In this document: positions 45,005 through 54,005 of the stretch, in pieces
How positions within the stretch are numbered: position 1 is the stretch's first letter
Layout of the letters: each line of letters begins with the position of its first letter
Assembly (NCBI GenBank): GCA_026707935.1
Contig: JAPOVX010000207.1
Coordinates: 12,274-73,545, forward strand
Origin: Paracoccaceae bacterium
GTDB lineage: Bacteria; Pseudomonadota; Alphaproteobacteria; Rhodobacterales; Rhodobacteraceae
Direction of reading: 5' to 3'
Length of the DNA: 61,272 nucleotides
Position numbers and translations under genes: made by a program
Notes under the pieces: model-generated
What the model was told of the DNA's origin: nothing
What the model saw: only the letters and a program-made list of their open reading frames with translations
Database searches by the model: none

Positions 45005-45014
45005 TGGGATCCTG
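45005..45014. promoter_or_regulatory. Operator-like palindrome 5
   Basis: TGGGATCCTG in gactttgggatcctga, centre 45009.5, exactly 63 bp from palindrome 4. The left half and its flank (gactttgggatcc) are identical to palindrome 3. Confidence 0.65.
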
Positions 45015-45226
45015 AATCGGCCCATTAGCCGCAGGAAATGCTGTGGGGGTGGTGTTTTCAGGCGCAGGCAACGACATTTCGGCGGCGACAGAGGTGTTCG
45101 CGTGCCAGGCGACCGAAGCGCTGAGCAGCATCGCTACACACGCGCGAAACGCGAACCGGTAGAGTTCGATTGCGATGAACTTGAACCAAAACGTGGGTTC
45201 GCAGAACTTTGCAAAGGGAGGAAAAA

Positions 45227-46282
45227 ATGCTCAGGAACCTAAGGACAGCAGCACTTGTCGCGACGGCCACGCTTACCGCTTCGGCGGCATCGGCCCAGGT
45301 CAACTTGACGTCGGAAACCGCCGGCGCCGGCACAGTGGTCGGTCTCACGGCTGCGGCCCTGGTTGAATACGCGTCCGAACGCGGCATCGCGAACATTCAA
45401 CTGAAGGACGGCCAGACGGGGACAATTTACATCCAAGCCCTCGCCGAGGGAAAAGTCGATATCGTGAACGGCCCTTTCATGATCCCGTTCCTTTTGTCGC
45501 GCGGCGTTGGGCCTTATTCGAGCCTCGGAAAGGAAAAGGGCGCTGAACTCGGTTCAAACCTGCGCCTGCTCTATCCCTATACGTTGAGCATATTCTACCT
45601 GTATGCCTACGATGCCAAGGGGATCACCGGCTGGAAGGATCTGGCGGGACGCAAGGTGCTGAACGGTCCACCTCGTGGTGCTGCCGTGTCAAACTCTCGT
45701 GCTCTGATCCAGCTGTTCGCCGGCCTGAAGGCCAACGAAGACTACGAATCCGTGACGGTCAACTGGAACCAGGCAGCGGCGGCGGTCATCGACGGAACCG
45801 CCGATGCAGCGGTCATGCCGGACCTGTTCCCTGGCGTCAGGGTCACGCAGATCGGTGCAGCCGGCGCGATGACGGCATTCTCGCTGCCGAAGGACATTTA
45901 TGAGACTGAAGCTGCCCAGAAATTGCTGAACAAACCTGGCTCCACGGCATTCGAGATTCCGGTTGCCGAAGTTCAGGCCGGTCTTGGCGAAGGTTGGACC
46001 ATCGTCTCCGAAGACGACACGTTTCGCGGAATGGCCATTGTCGGCGGCGACATGGTCAACAAGAGCATGGATGAAGAAGTGGCCTTTCAACTCGTCAAGG
46101 CGCATATCGAGAACCTCGACAACCTCATGGCGAAAGCGCCTTTCATGGAGACTGTGAACTTTGGCGTACTTGATCCCAAGGTTGCAGGCCTGTGCGGCGC
46201 GAACCCGATCAAGTTCCATCCCGGTGCCGTACGCGCTTGGGAGGAAGCGGGTTACACGGTTCCCGGCTGCGCAAAACCCTGA
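45227..46282 (+). CDS. TAXI-family TRAP transporter solute-binding protein
   Basis: 351 residues from ATG 45227 with GGGAGGA just upstream. Signal peptide about 1-22 (T-A-S-A-A-S-A-Q). The mature protein shows TAXI features: S-E-T-A-G-A-G-T-V-V near its start, then G-Q-T-G-T-I-Y-I-Q-A-L-A-E-G, V-N-G-P-F and F-P-G-V-R-V. Periplasmic receptor for the 4TM-12TM fused permease encoded next. TAXI receptors are known for glutamate or other organic acids; the ligand here is unknown. Confidence 0.9.
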   Translation: MLRNLRTAALVATATLTASAASAQVNLTSETAGAGTVVGLTAAALVEYASERGIANIQLKDGQTGTIYIQALAEGKVDIVNGPFMIPFLLSRGVGPYSSLGKEKGAELGSNLRLLYPYTLSIFYLYAYDAKGITGWKDLAGRKVLNGPPRGAAVSNSRALIQLFAGLKANEDYESVTVNWNQAAAAVIDGTADAAVMPDLFPGVRVTQIGAAGAMTAFSLPKDIYETEAAQKLLNKPGSTAFEIPVAEVQAGLGEGWTIVSEDDTFRGMAIVGGDMVNKSMDEEVAFQLVKAHIENLDNLMAKAPFMETVNFGVLDPKVAGLCGANPIKFHPGAVRAWEEAGYTVPGCAKP

Positions 46283-46298
46283 CGTTTTCTCGAGACCC

Positions 46299-46328
46299 GC
46301 GCGGGCGGTCCGCAGACGCCGCCCGCGC
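46299..46328 (+). promoter_or_regulatory. GC-rich hairpin after the TAXI binding protein gene
   Basis: Perfect 10-bp inverted repeat GCGCGGGCGG / CCGCCCGCGC around a 10-base loop, 16 bp after the stop, followed by TACTTTCTTGG. Same placement as the inverted repeat behind the DctP-type gene. Likely a partial terminator or 3' stabiliser giving more receptor than permease. Confidence 0.7.
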
Positions 46329-46413
46329 TACTTTCTTGGCCGACCTGCGCGCGGGAATGCCCGACTGAGCCGCTATGACTGAACAAGACCAAGAGCGACA
46401 ACAGGAAGACTCC

Positions 46414-48735
46414 ATGTCGACCGCGGAACGCCTGACCTATTGGCTGGGTCTGCTGCTGGTGGTGGTCGGGCTCTTGAACGTGACTCCTGCCATACCCGGA
46501 TGGGATGAACTCTGGAGGTCTCTGACGGGGATTGAGTTCTTCAAGGTCAGGCGGTTCCCGACCGAATGGCTGTATCCGATCATCTTTTTCTGGATGATGG
46601 TGATCGTCGCGTTGAAGCATTCGATGTGGCGAAGCTGGACTGACAAGGCTCCCATTGTTCGGCGGTTCGGGCTCTTCCTTGACATCGCATTGGTCGTCGC
46701 GGCGATTTCGATCTCGCTGAGCTACCTGATCGAACTCGATGCCGTCTGCCTGATCGACGTGTTCACGGGCGACCGGGCGCGGTTGATGGCCGAGGCTCTG
46801 GAAGCCGAGATCGAGTACGCCAAACTGCTCGGGTTGCCGATACCGGACACCGCTGACGACCCGAAGTGCCTGAATACCACGTTTGGCTGGTTGCCGTTCA
46901 TACTATTCGGGGCGATTGTCGTCTTCCTGGCCTACAACGTCAAGGTCTGGAGCCTGCCGCTGGTGTTGGTATCGATCCTGATCGCCGCATACACATTCGG
47001 CACGGTGATGAACTGGTATTTTTTCGGTGCCGAAGGCCAAAACAAATACCTCGTCACCATCCTGAGCAGCGAAGAGCCACGCAGCCTGGCCTCGGGTCGC
47101 GAGTTCGTGCGCGACGCCCTGGTCAACAACACTGCCGGCCTGCTCGGGCGTTTCATCAACGTCCTCATGCTTCTGGTGTTTCCCTACATCATCCTTGGCG
47201 GACTTTTTGGCCGCTGCGCAGGCGGCCATGCCCTGATCAAGCTTGCCTTTTCGCTGACCCGAAACATGCGCGGCGGACCAGCCCACGCCGCGGTCGTCTC
47301 ATCGGCGATGTTCGGCACGATCACCGGTGGGCCGGTGGTCAACGTGCTGTCCACCGGCGTTCTCACGATCCCGATGATGCTGAAGCGCGGGTTTTCAAAG
47401 GTCTTCGCGGGCGGCGTCGAGGCCGCAGCCTCGTCCGGCGGATCGATCATGCCGCCGATCATGGGCGTCGCCGCCTTCGTCATGTCGTCGCTGACGGGTG
47501 TTCCCTACCGGGAGATCATCATCGCGGCGGCAGTCCCGGCGCTACTCTTTTTCTTCTGCCTGTTCCTGTCGGTGATCTTTCAGGCCCGCAAGCAAGACAT
47601 CCAGCCTGTCGGCGAACTGCCCGATGAAATGCGTTTGAACAACACCGGCAGGTTTCACCTGGTTCAGGTGTTCGCGCCGGTGCTCCTGATTCTGATTCTG
47701 CTTTTGACGCCAAAAGACGGTGTGGCTTGCAGCTGGATTTCGATCATGCTGGGCGCCGAGGTCGAAATCAATGGCCAAGCCTGCAAGGTCATTTCAATGC
47801 CCTGGATCATCGAGCTTTTCCAGAACGCGGCCGGGGACGCCAGCGCCGCCGGCTGGTGGGCTGTGATCCTGCTTCTGGTGCTGATGTTCCTGGATCACGA
47901 ATTTCGCGCGCGGCCCCGCAAGATCCTCGACGGCTTGGCTCAGGCAGGCGTAACGGTCTCGACCCTGTATCTCATGTTTCTGGCCGTGACCGTTATCGAC
48001 GTCAGCCTGAACTTCACGGCGGTCGCGAAATTCGTGGCGATCGACGTTCTCGGCTTCCTGAAGTCCTTCGACGTCGCCAGCGGCTCCGCCGGATTTCAGC
48101 TTTTCGCGCTGGCGTTGACCATGCTCCTTGCCGTGCTTCTGGGGATGGGAATGCCCGCGGTTCCCGCCTACATCAACGTCGCGCTCCTGATGGGCCCGAT
48201 GCTGGTGGGCCTGGGCATCGCGACCTTTACCGCGCACATGTTCATCTTTTACTTCGCTGTTGCCTCGGCAATCACGCCGCCAGTGGCGCTCGCCGCATTT
48301 GCCGCTTCGACAATCACCAAGGCCGACCCGATGAGTACCGGGTTTTCCGCGGTGAAATCCGGCATCGTGATGTTCACCGTTCCGCTCGTTTTCGCCATAT
48401 ACCCGGAGCTTCTCCTGATCGACAAGGCAGTCCTGGATCCGGCTTCCGTGGGGAATTTTCTTCCCGGCTATGACGGCGAACTTCACGCTGGATGGCTGGT
48501 GTTTCTGATTGCCCGGCTGCTCCTGGCGCTCTATCTGGTGTCGAGTTCCCTGTCGGCCTATGACCGCAAAGCCCTGGGCGGCGTCGAGATCGCCATACGA
48601 CTTGCTGTTGCGGTGCTGATCATGGTCAGGCCTGTCGCGTTCTATGCACCGGCGCTGACTGCCGGTGCAGTGATCATCGGGCTTCACGTGTTCCGAAGCC
48701 GGGCCGAGCAGCCCAATTCGGAGACCAGCGCATGA
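46414..48735 (+). CDS. TRAP transporter permease, 4TM/12TM fusion (TAXI partner)
   Basis: 773 residues from ATG 46414, which has AGGAAG six bases upstream; ATG 46375 in frame would add 13. The N-terminal four helices correspond to DctQ and the rest to DctM, with G-G-P-V-V-N-V-L-S-T-G and A-A-S-S-G-G-S-I-M-P-P near residue 330 and G-M-G-M-P-A-V-P-A-Y-I near 590 as TAXI-type DctM signatures. Full length for the family. A large periplasmic loop with cysteines (about residues 100-150) is present. It imports the same or a related substrate as the TAXI protein upstream. Confidence 0.93.
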   Translation: MSTAERLTYWLGLLLVVVGLLNVTPAIPGWDELWRSLTGIEFFKVRRFPTEWLYPIIFFWMMVIVALKHSMWRSWTDKAPIVRRFGLFLDIALVVAAISISLSYLIELDAVCLIDVFTGDRARLMAEALEAEIEYAKLLGLPIPDTADDPKCLNTTFGWLPFILFGAIVVFLAYNVKVWSLPLVLVSILIAAYTFGTVMNWYFFGAEGQNKYLVTILSSEEPRSLASGREFVRDALVNNTAGLLGRFINVLMLLVFPYIILGGLFGRCAGGHALIKLAFSLTRNMRGGPAHAAVVSSAMFGTITGGPVVNVLSTGVLTIPMMLKRGFSKVFAGGVEAAASSGGSIMPPIMGVAAFVMSSLTGVPYREIIIAAAVPALLFFFCLFLSVIFQARKQDIQPVGELPDEMRLNNTGRFHLVQVFAPVLLILILLLTPKDGVACSWISIMLGAEVEINGQACKVISMPWIIELFQNAAGDASAAGWWAVILLLVLMFLDHEFRARPRKILDGLAQAGVTVSTLYLMFLAVTVIDVSLNFTAVAKFVAIDVLGFLKSFDVASGSAGFQLFALALTMLLAVLLGMGMPAVPAYINVALLMGPMLVGLGIATFTAHMFIFYFAVASAITPPVALAAFAASTITKADPMSTGFSAVKSGIVMFTVPLVFAIYPELLLIDKAVLDPASVGNFLPGYDGELHAGWLVFLIARLLLALYLVSSSLSAYDRKALGGVEIAIRLAVAVLIMVRPVAFYAPALTAGAVIIGLHVFRSRAEQPNSETSA

Positions 48736-48750
48736 AACTGATTCTGTCGG

Positions 48751-50346
48751 ATGGATAATCGCGTGGCCGAACGACCGAGCTACATTCTCTTTATCACCGA
48801 TCAGCAGCGGGTTGATCACCTCGGGTGCTACGGTCATCCGGTATTGCAGACCCCGAATATCGATGAAATGGCCGGGCAGGGCGTTTCATACGACCGGTTT
48901 TACGTGGCCTCGCCCGTCTGCATGCCAAACCGTGCCAGCCTCATGACCTGCAGAATGCCATCGAGCCATGGCGTCAGAACCCTCGGCATACCGCTGGATT
49001 TCAACAACGTGACCTTCGTCGAAATGTTGCGCGCCGCCGGTTACGACACCGCAATGATCGGCAAGAGCCACTTGCAGAACCTGACCGACTGGCCCACTCA
49101 ATTCGAACCCAGGAAATATCGCGAAGGTTATCAGGCGCCGCCGGACGAACTGGCGCAGGCCATTCGTTCGGATCGGGACAATGCGGACTATCAAACGGAA
49201 CGGCAGAAATTCTGGATGCAGGACAATCCTGCGACACCGACCCCGTATTACGGCTTCGATCACGTGGATCTTGTCTTGCGGCACGGTACCACGAATGGCG
49301 GCGACTACGAGATCTGGCTGACGAAGGTAGCGCCGGAGGTTCTTCCCTTGCGGGGCCGCGACTGTCAGCTCCCGCACGATTATGTCTGCCCTCAGGCCAT
49401 CCGCACTCCTGTCCCGGAAAAGTACTACTCAACGACGTACATCGCCGAGCGCGCGTGCGCGTGGCTTGAAGGTCGCAAAGGCAACCCGAGACCATTCTTC
49501 CTGATGGTTTCCTGGCCCGATCCACACCATCCATTCAACCCGCCCGGCAGGTATTGGGACATGTACCGGCCAGAAGACATGGGGGTACCGCCTGCCTTCT
49601 TGGCCAATGACTGGAACCCGCCGGAGTATGTCAAGATCGCCGAGCGAGACCGCGCGCGCGACAAGACCCTGGGCCAGAGGTCGGGCTTTACCGTTGCCGT
49701 GTCAAGACAGGAAGCGCTGGAAGCCCGCGCCCTGACCTGCGGCATGATCACCATGATCGATGATGCGATCGGCCGGGTTCGGACAGCTGCGCATGCTGCC
49801 GGTGTCGCCGCCAACACGGTTCAGATCTTCACCTCGGATCACGGCGATCACCTGGGCGACCACCGACTCCTGTTCAAAGGGGCTGAACAATACGACACAC
49901 TCACCCACGTACCGTTTATCTGGGCCGACCCCAATGGACGGCAAGGAGAACGATGTGCCGCACTTGCGCAGACAATCGACATCGGCACGACGATTTTGGA
50001 ACACGCGAAGATCGAAGCGCCGGACGGCATGCACGGTCAGGCCTTGTCCGTCGCCGGCGGCGCCGAACGGGTCGCGGCGCTTATCCAGTACGACACGCAG
50101 CGCACCCAGGAGGCGTTTGGACCCGAGCCGCGCGCCCACACGATCATCCACGATCGTTGGCGCCTGACGCTTTATCGCGGCATATGCCAGAATGAGCTGT
50201 TCGACCTCGAGGACGATCCGGACGAGATGAAGAACTTATGGGAAAGCGCGGCCCACGCGGATGTCAGGAACAGCCTGGTCGAGATGCTCGCGGAACTCGA
50301 AATCGCCGCTATTGACCGGGTGCCATTTCCAACAGCCCAGGGTTGA
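48751..50346 (+). CDS. Sulfatase-family hydrolase, Cys-type (1 of 2)
   Basis: 531 residues. The formylglycine motif is C57-M-P-N-R61, following the metal-binding D-Q-Q-R at 17-20, and T-S-D-H-G-D-H-L-G-D-H near residue 363 supplies further Ca2+ ligands. No signal peptide, so activity is expected in the cytoplasm after uptake. Type I sulfatases hydrolyse sulfate esters; some relatives act on phosphonate monoesters. It needs a formylglycine-generating enzyme, not found in this window. It starts 15 bp after the permease and is probably in the same unit. Confidence 0.92.
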   Translation: MDNRVAERPSYILFITDQQRVDHLGCYGHPVLQTPNIDEMAGQGVSYDRFYVASPVCMPNRASLMTCRMPSSHGVRTLGIPLDFNNVTFVEMLRAAGYDTAMIGKSHLQNLTDWPTQFEPRKYREGYQAPPDELAQAIRSDRDNADYQTERQKFWMQDNPATPTPYYGFDHVDLVLRHGTTNGGDYEIWLTKVAPEVLPLRGRDCQLPHDYVCPQAIRTPVPEKYYSTTYIAERACAWLEGRKGNPRPFFLMVSWPDPHHPFNPPGRYWDMYRPEDMGVPPAFLANDWNPPEYVKIAERDRARDKTLGQRSGFTVAVSRQEALEARALTCGMITMIDDAIGRVRTAAHAAGVAANTVQIFTSDHGDHLGDHRLLFKGAEQYDTLTHVPFIWADPNGRQGERCAALAQTIDIGTTILEHAKIEAPDGMHGQALSVAGGAERVAALIQYDTQRTQEAFGPEPRAHTIIHDRWRLTLYRGICQNELFDLEDDPDEMKNLWESAAHADVRNSLVEMLAELEIAAIDRVPFPTAQG

Positions 50347-50701
50347 GGAAGGGTGACTGCGATTGGGCGCCAGCGATGGCATGGCAGACCGGCGCCGCGC
50401 AGACCGATGATCTCAAGGACATGCGCCATCCTTGTGCCGGGGCCATGAAGACTCGTTGAATGCCGCGATCACGAACTTGGCGTATCTGCACGACTTGTCA
50501 GATCCCTGCCCGCTGCGCAGGCCAGTTTTTAGCACAGCTCCATATCTTTCCCGACATCGCGAAGTGCGCACGGACGCAAGTCGGCAGCGGATGAAAATTG
50601 AGCGCCCATTGGCGGCCTTGCAGGCGAAACGGAACCCAAGTGTTCCGGCTTCGCGTGCGAGCGATCGTCAAGACAAGGTTCGATTGATCGGCCAGGACCC
50701 T
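50347..50701. other. Convergent gap between the two sulfatase genes
   Basis: 355 bases between converging stops. No gene or strong hairpin with a U-run was recognised. Confidence 0.45.
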
Positions 50702-52339
50702 TCAGTTCGCGTCATCCGCTTTTCGCCTTGGAAGCAATCCCGGATCCTTGCCCTCCGCGTCTTTTTCATTCCAGTAACCGATTATGACGCCGAGTTGCTC
50801 TTCCATTCCGGTCATCTTGATATTGCGCTCTTCTGACCAGGTTTCGCGCTGGCGATATTGAAGCGCCCAGTCGGCAAGCATGTTGAACAGTGATTGACGT
50901 ATTTCCGCGTGCTCCGGGCTGCGACCGAGATCGACCAGTTCGTCGGAATCATTGACCAAGTCAAACAACACAGGAGGGTACCCCGGCGCATGCACGTATT
51001 TCCATTTGTCGGTCGCGATCATGTAGGAACGACAGTCGAGCGGCAATTTACCGGTCTCGGGTCTGAAAACCTGGCAGGAATAGTCGTATTCGCTGATGAC
51101 GTAGTCTCGCCATTCGGTTTCCTCGCCCCGGATCTTCGGCATGAGCGAGCGACCGTCCAGGACATGCCGGGCGACCTCGCCCCCCTGGAATTCAACAAAC
51201 GTCGGAATCAGGTCGATTGATTCAACCAGGGAGTCGTCGACAGTGCCGCGGGTACGGTCGGCAGAGCTGCTCGGGTCTACTATGATCAGCGGGATTTTTA
51301 CGGAAGGATCGTGAAAATAATCCTTGTCGCCCATCCAGTGGTCGCCCAGGTAGTCTCCGTGGTCGGACGTGAATACAATCATCGTGTTGTCGAGCAATCC
51401 ACGCTCGCGCATGAACGCGAACAGGATTCCGAGTTGATCGTCGATCTGGGATATGAGTCCCATGTACACCGGGATGACAGTTTTTCGGGCGGCCTCGTTG
51501 CTGAAGGTCCTTCCGGCAATCCGGTCGGAAAAGTGTTTGAAAAGCGGGTTTGGGTCGGACAATTCCGCCTCTGACTTGACAGCCGGGATCACGTCGTCAG
51601 CGGAGTACATGTCGTTGTAGGGCGCGGGCGCGACATAGGGCCAGTGCGGCTTGATATAGGACAGATGGAGCAGCCATGGCGTTTCGCCGTCGTCCCCGGA
51701 CAGGAACTCGATCGCGCGCCTTGTCATGTAGGGGGTTTCCGAGTCCTCATCGGAGACCCTTGCGGGCAGGTCGACACGGTCGTTGAAAAACCCGGACCGA
51801 ACTCCGCTTTCGGTTTCGACCGAATTTGCCGCCCAGTGCCAGGGGTTGCCGTCTTCGGTGAATCCCCTGGACCTCAGGTAGTCGTTGTAGGCGAGATCGG
51901 CGCGAACCATCGAGTCCGGATGCACACCGTCGTCGCGCTCGCAGACCTCGAAACCGCCCTGAGCGTGATGAACGCCAATTGCGCTTCCGGGGTCGATTCC
52001 CAATCTCTCCATGCCCTCCCTGTCACCAACCACGTGCGATTTTCCGATCAGGATGGTCTTTACGCCGAGCGGGTTAAGGTGATGTCCGATGTTCTTTTCA
52101 CCAATGCGGAGCGGCGTAAAATTGGAGGATGCTCCGTGTGACGATACGTACCGTCCCGTATAGATGCTCATGCGTGACGGACCGCAAATCGGCGATTGGC
52201 AATACGCGTTGCTGAATCTCACCCCGCGTGCCGCGAGCGCGTCGATGTTGGGCGTCCTGATTGTCGGATGACCGCTACAGCCCAGGTAGTCGAACCTCAG
52301 CTGGTCGCACATGATGAAAAGTATGTTCTTGCGGGCCAT
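50702..52339 (-). CDS. Sulfatase-family hydrolase, Cys-type (2 of 2)
   Basis: 545 residues from ATG 52339. The formylglycine motif is C52-G-P-S-R56, with C-D-Q-L-R-F-D at 11-17 and F-T-S-D-H-G-D-Y-L-G-D-H for metal binding. No signal peptide. Differs clearly from the first sulfatase, so two distinct sulfate (or phosphonate) esters, or two steps of one substrate, are likely. It diverges from the alkylsulfatase-like MBL gene, with two operator palindromes in between. Confidence 0.92.
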   Translation of the reverse strand: MARKNILFIMCDQLRFDYLGCSGHPTIRTPNIDALAARGVRFSNAYCQSPICGPSRMSIYTGRYVSSHGASSNFTPLRIGEKNIGHHLNPLGVKTILIGKSHVVGDREGMERLGIDPGSAIGVHHAQGGFEVCERDDGVHPDSMVRADLAYNDYLRSRGFTEDGNPWHWAANSVETESGVRSGFFNDRVDLPARVSDEDSETPYMTRRAIEFLSGDDGETPWLLHLSYIKPHWPYVAPAPYNDMYSADDVIPAVKSEAELSDPNPLFKHFSDRIAGRTFSNEAARKTVIPVYMGLISQIDDQLGILFAFMRERGLLDNTMIVFTSDHGDYLGDHWMGDKDYFHDPSVKIPLIIVDPSSSADRTRGTVDDSLVESIDLIPTFVEFQGGEVARHVLDGRSLMPKIRGEETEWRDYVISEYDYSCQVFRPETGKLPLDCRSYMIATDKWKYVHAPGYPPVLFDLVNDSDELVDLGRSPEHAEIRQSLFNMLADWALQYRQRETWSEERNIKMTGMEEQLGVIIGYWNEKDAEGKDPGLLPRRKADDAN

Positions 52340-52435
52340 TTGCCTACCATCGCTTGCGACTGATCCACGCTTTTGACATGTGATCGGGTGAACGCCCATC
52401 TGCTTGAATCAAACGCTGCATGTGTCATGTCACAT

Positions 52436-52451
52436 ATTTGGGATCCCAAAT
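52436..52451. promoter_or_regulatory. Operator-like palindrome 6, perfect 16-mer
   Basis: ATTTGGGATCCCAAAT, perfect dyad, centre 52443.5, about 100 bp upstream of the sulfatase 2 ATG and 280 bp upstream of the MBL ATG. Confidence 0.8.
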
Positions 52452-52499
52452 CAACAAAAGTATAGAGATAGATTTATTGAATCCCGGATTTCTTGCACT

Positions 52500-52509
52500 A
52501 GGGATCCCA
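52500..52509. promoter_or_regulatory. Operator-like palindrome 7
   Basis: AGGGATCCCA within ctagggatcccaag, centre 52504.5, 61 bp from palindrome 6. Confidence 0.7.
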
Positions 52510-52721
52510 AGACACTACCATGTCGTCGGGCAGCACAAGGGCGGAAGCCTTAAAGTGATGGCCGCGCCAGCCTGTGAATCACGGCAAGTCACCAGCGGCG
52601 CTGCCCGGTGTAGGGTCGGAACCAAAAGATGAGTCGGTACGCACCCATCGTAACCGAAAATCGGGGATCACCCTCATCGGCAACCTGTCGATTCGCCAAA
52701 TGATCGGAGGAAGGAAAGACG

Positions 52722-54005
52722 ATGCACCCGGAATTGAAAGCCCACCCCGAGTACTTTCGAAAGGAAGTGGTCCAGATCGCGGACAACGTCTTCCAGGCAT
52801 TCGGATATGCCGCCTCCAACGTCTACATGATCAGGGGTGACGATGGGCTCGTCATCATTGACACGTCAGAGTCCACGGGCGCGGCGGAAAACATCCTGGC
52901 CGAGTTCAGGAAGATTTCGGATCTCCCCGTACGAACGATCATCTATACGCACTCGCACCGGGACCACGTCTCAGGGGCTACGGTTTTCGCGGAAGGCGGA
53001 CAGCCGGAAATTTTTGCCAGCACCAGGTTCTCGGACGATTCGCTGATCGTGGCCTCTGCCCATCCACGTCCGACAAAGGCAATGCAGGTGCGGACGAAGC
53101 GCCAGTTCGGCATCGGGCTGTCTTATCCGGACGAAATCATCGGTATCGGCGTTGGTCCAGGTGACCGCCCGCTGAAGGGACTGGGCATGGGAAGCGTTCC
53201 TCCGACCCGAAGGATTGGCGACGGAGGCGAACGCATTTCGCGGTGTGGCGTTGACCTGGATTTGGTCATGGCGCCCGGCGAGACGCCCGACCACATGGTC
53301 GTCTGGTACCAGGACAAGGGGGTATTGTTCTGCGGAGACAACTATTACCGGTCCTTTCCGAACCTGTATGCCATTCGCGGGACGGTGTACCGGGATTTCG
53401 ACGCCTGGGCCGACACGCTTGACCTTCTCATGGGCTTCGACGCAGACGTCCTGGCGCCCGGTCATACAAAGGCACTGATCGGGGCGGACCGAATCACGGA
53501 GGTGTTGCGCGATTACCGCGATGCCATCCGCCATGTTGTCGATGAAACCCGGCAAGGCATGGACGCCGGATTGACCATCGACGAGCTGGCACATTCCGTC
53601 AAACTACCGGATGACCTGGCTGAGAAACCTTACCTGCGCGAATTCTATGGACGCGTGGACTGGTCGGTTCGCGCGTATTTCGTTGGCACGATGGGCTGGT
53701 TTGATGGGAACCCGACGTCCCTCGGCACGCTCGCGCCGCGTGATGAAGGAAGACGATTCATTGAATTGATCGGCGGCCCGGATGCGGTCCTCGAAGCTAC
53801 GGAAAACGCCCGGTCCACCGGAGACTATCAATGGGCGCTCCAGCTGATCGACCGGTTGATTTTCTCGGACCGGGAAAATTCACGGGCGGTCAAAATCAAG
53901 GCCGAGATCCTGAAAGAATTTGCTGACGAACAGATCAACTGCACGGCACGACACTATTATCTTCAGTGTTCGAAGGAGCTGGACCAGGCCAAACCCGTGA
54001 CGTAG
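52722..54005 (+). CDS. MBL-fold hydrolase, alkylsulfatase (SdsA1/BDS1)-like
   Basis: 427 residues, start supported by GGAGGAAGGA. Metal motif T-H77-S-H79-R-D81-H82 with later D-H-M-V-V-W, C-G-D-N-Y-Y and P-G-H-T-K. The C-terminal helical region contains Y-G-R-V-D-W-S-V-R-A-Y-F-V-G and W-F-D-G-N-P, typical of the alkylsulfatase dimerisation domain. The SCP2-like C-terminal domain of SdsA1 is absent and there is no signal peptide. I expect cleavage of an alkyl sulfate-type or related ester in the cytoplasm. Divergent from sulfatase 2 under apparent common operators. Confidence 0.9.
   Translation: MHPELKAHPEYFRKEVVQIADNVFQAFGYAASNVYMIRGDDGLVIIDTSESTGAAENILAEFRKISDLPVRTIIYTHSHRDHVSGATVFAEGGQPEIFASTRFSDDSLIVASAHPRPTKAMQVRTKRQFGIGLSYPDEIIGIGVGPGDRPLKGLGMGSVPPTRRIGDGGERISRCGVDLDLVMAPGETPDHMVVWYQDKGVLFCGDNYYRSFPNLYAIRGTVYRDFDAWADTLDLLMGFDADVLAPGHTKALIGADRITEVLRDYRDAIRHVVDETRQGMDAGLTIDELAHSVKLPDDLAEKPYLREFYGRVDWSVRAYFVGTMGWFDGNPTSLGTLAPRDEGRRFIELIGGPDAVLEATENARSTGDYQWALQLIDRLIFSDRENSRAVKIKAEILKEFADEQINCTARHYYLQCSKELDQAKPVT

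Larger units (their letters stand above)
44544..45226. other. Upstream region of the TAXI/sulfatase unit, no clear gene
   Basis: About 680 bases. Open frames on both strands lack recognisable domains. Two operator-like palindromes lie at 44942-44951 and 45005-45014. GGGAGGA at 45216-45222 is the ribosome binding site of the TAXI gene. Confidence 0.5.
52340..52721. promoter_or_regulatory. Divergent promoter region, sulfatase 2 / MBL hydrolase
   Basis: 382 bases with palindromes 6 and 7 at 52436-52451 and 52500-52509. GGAGGAAGGA at 52706-52715 is the ribosome binding site of the MBL gene. No other gene recognised. Confidence 0.55.
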
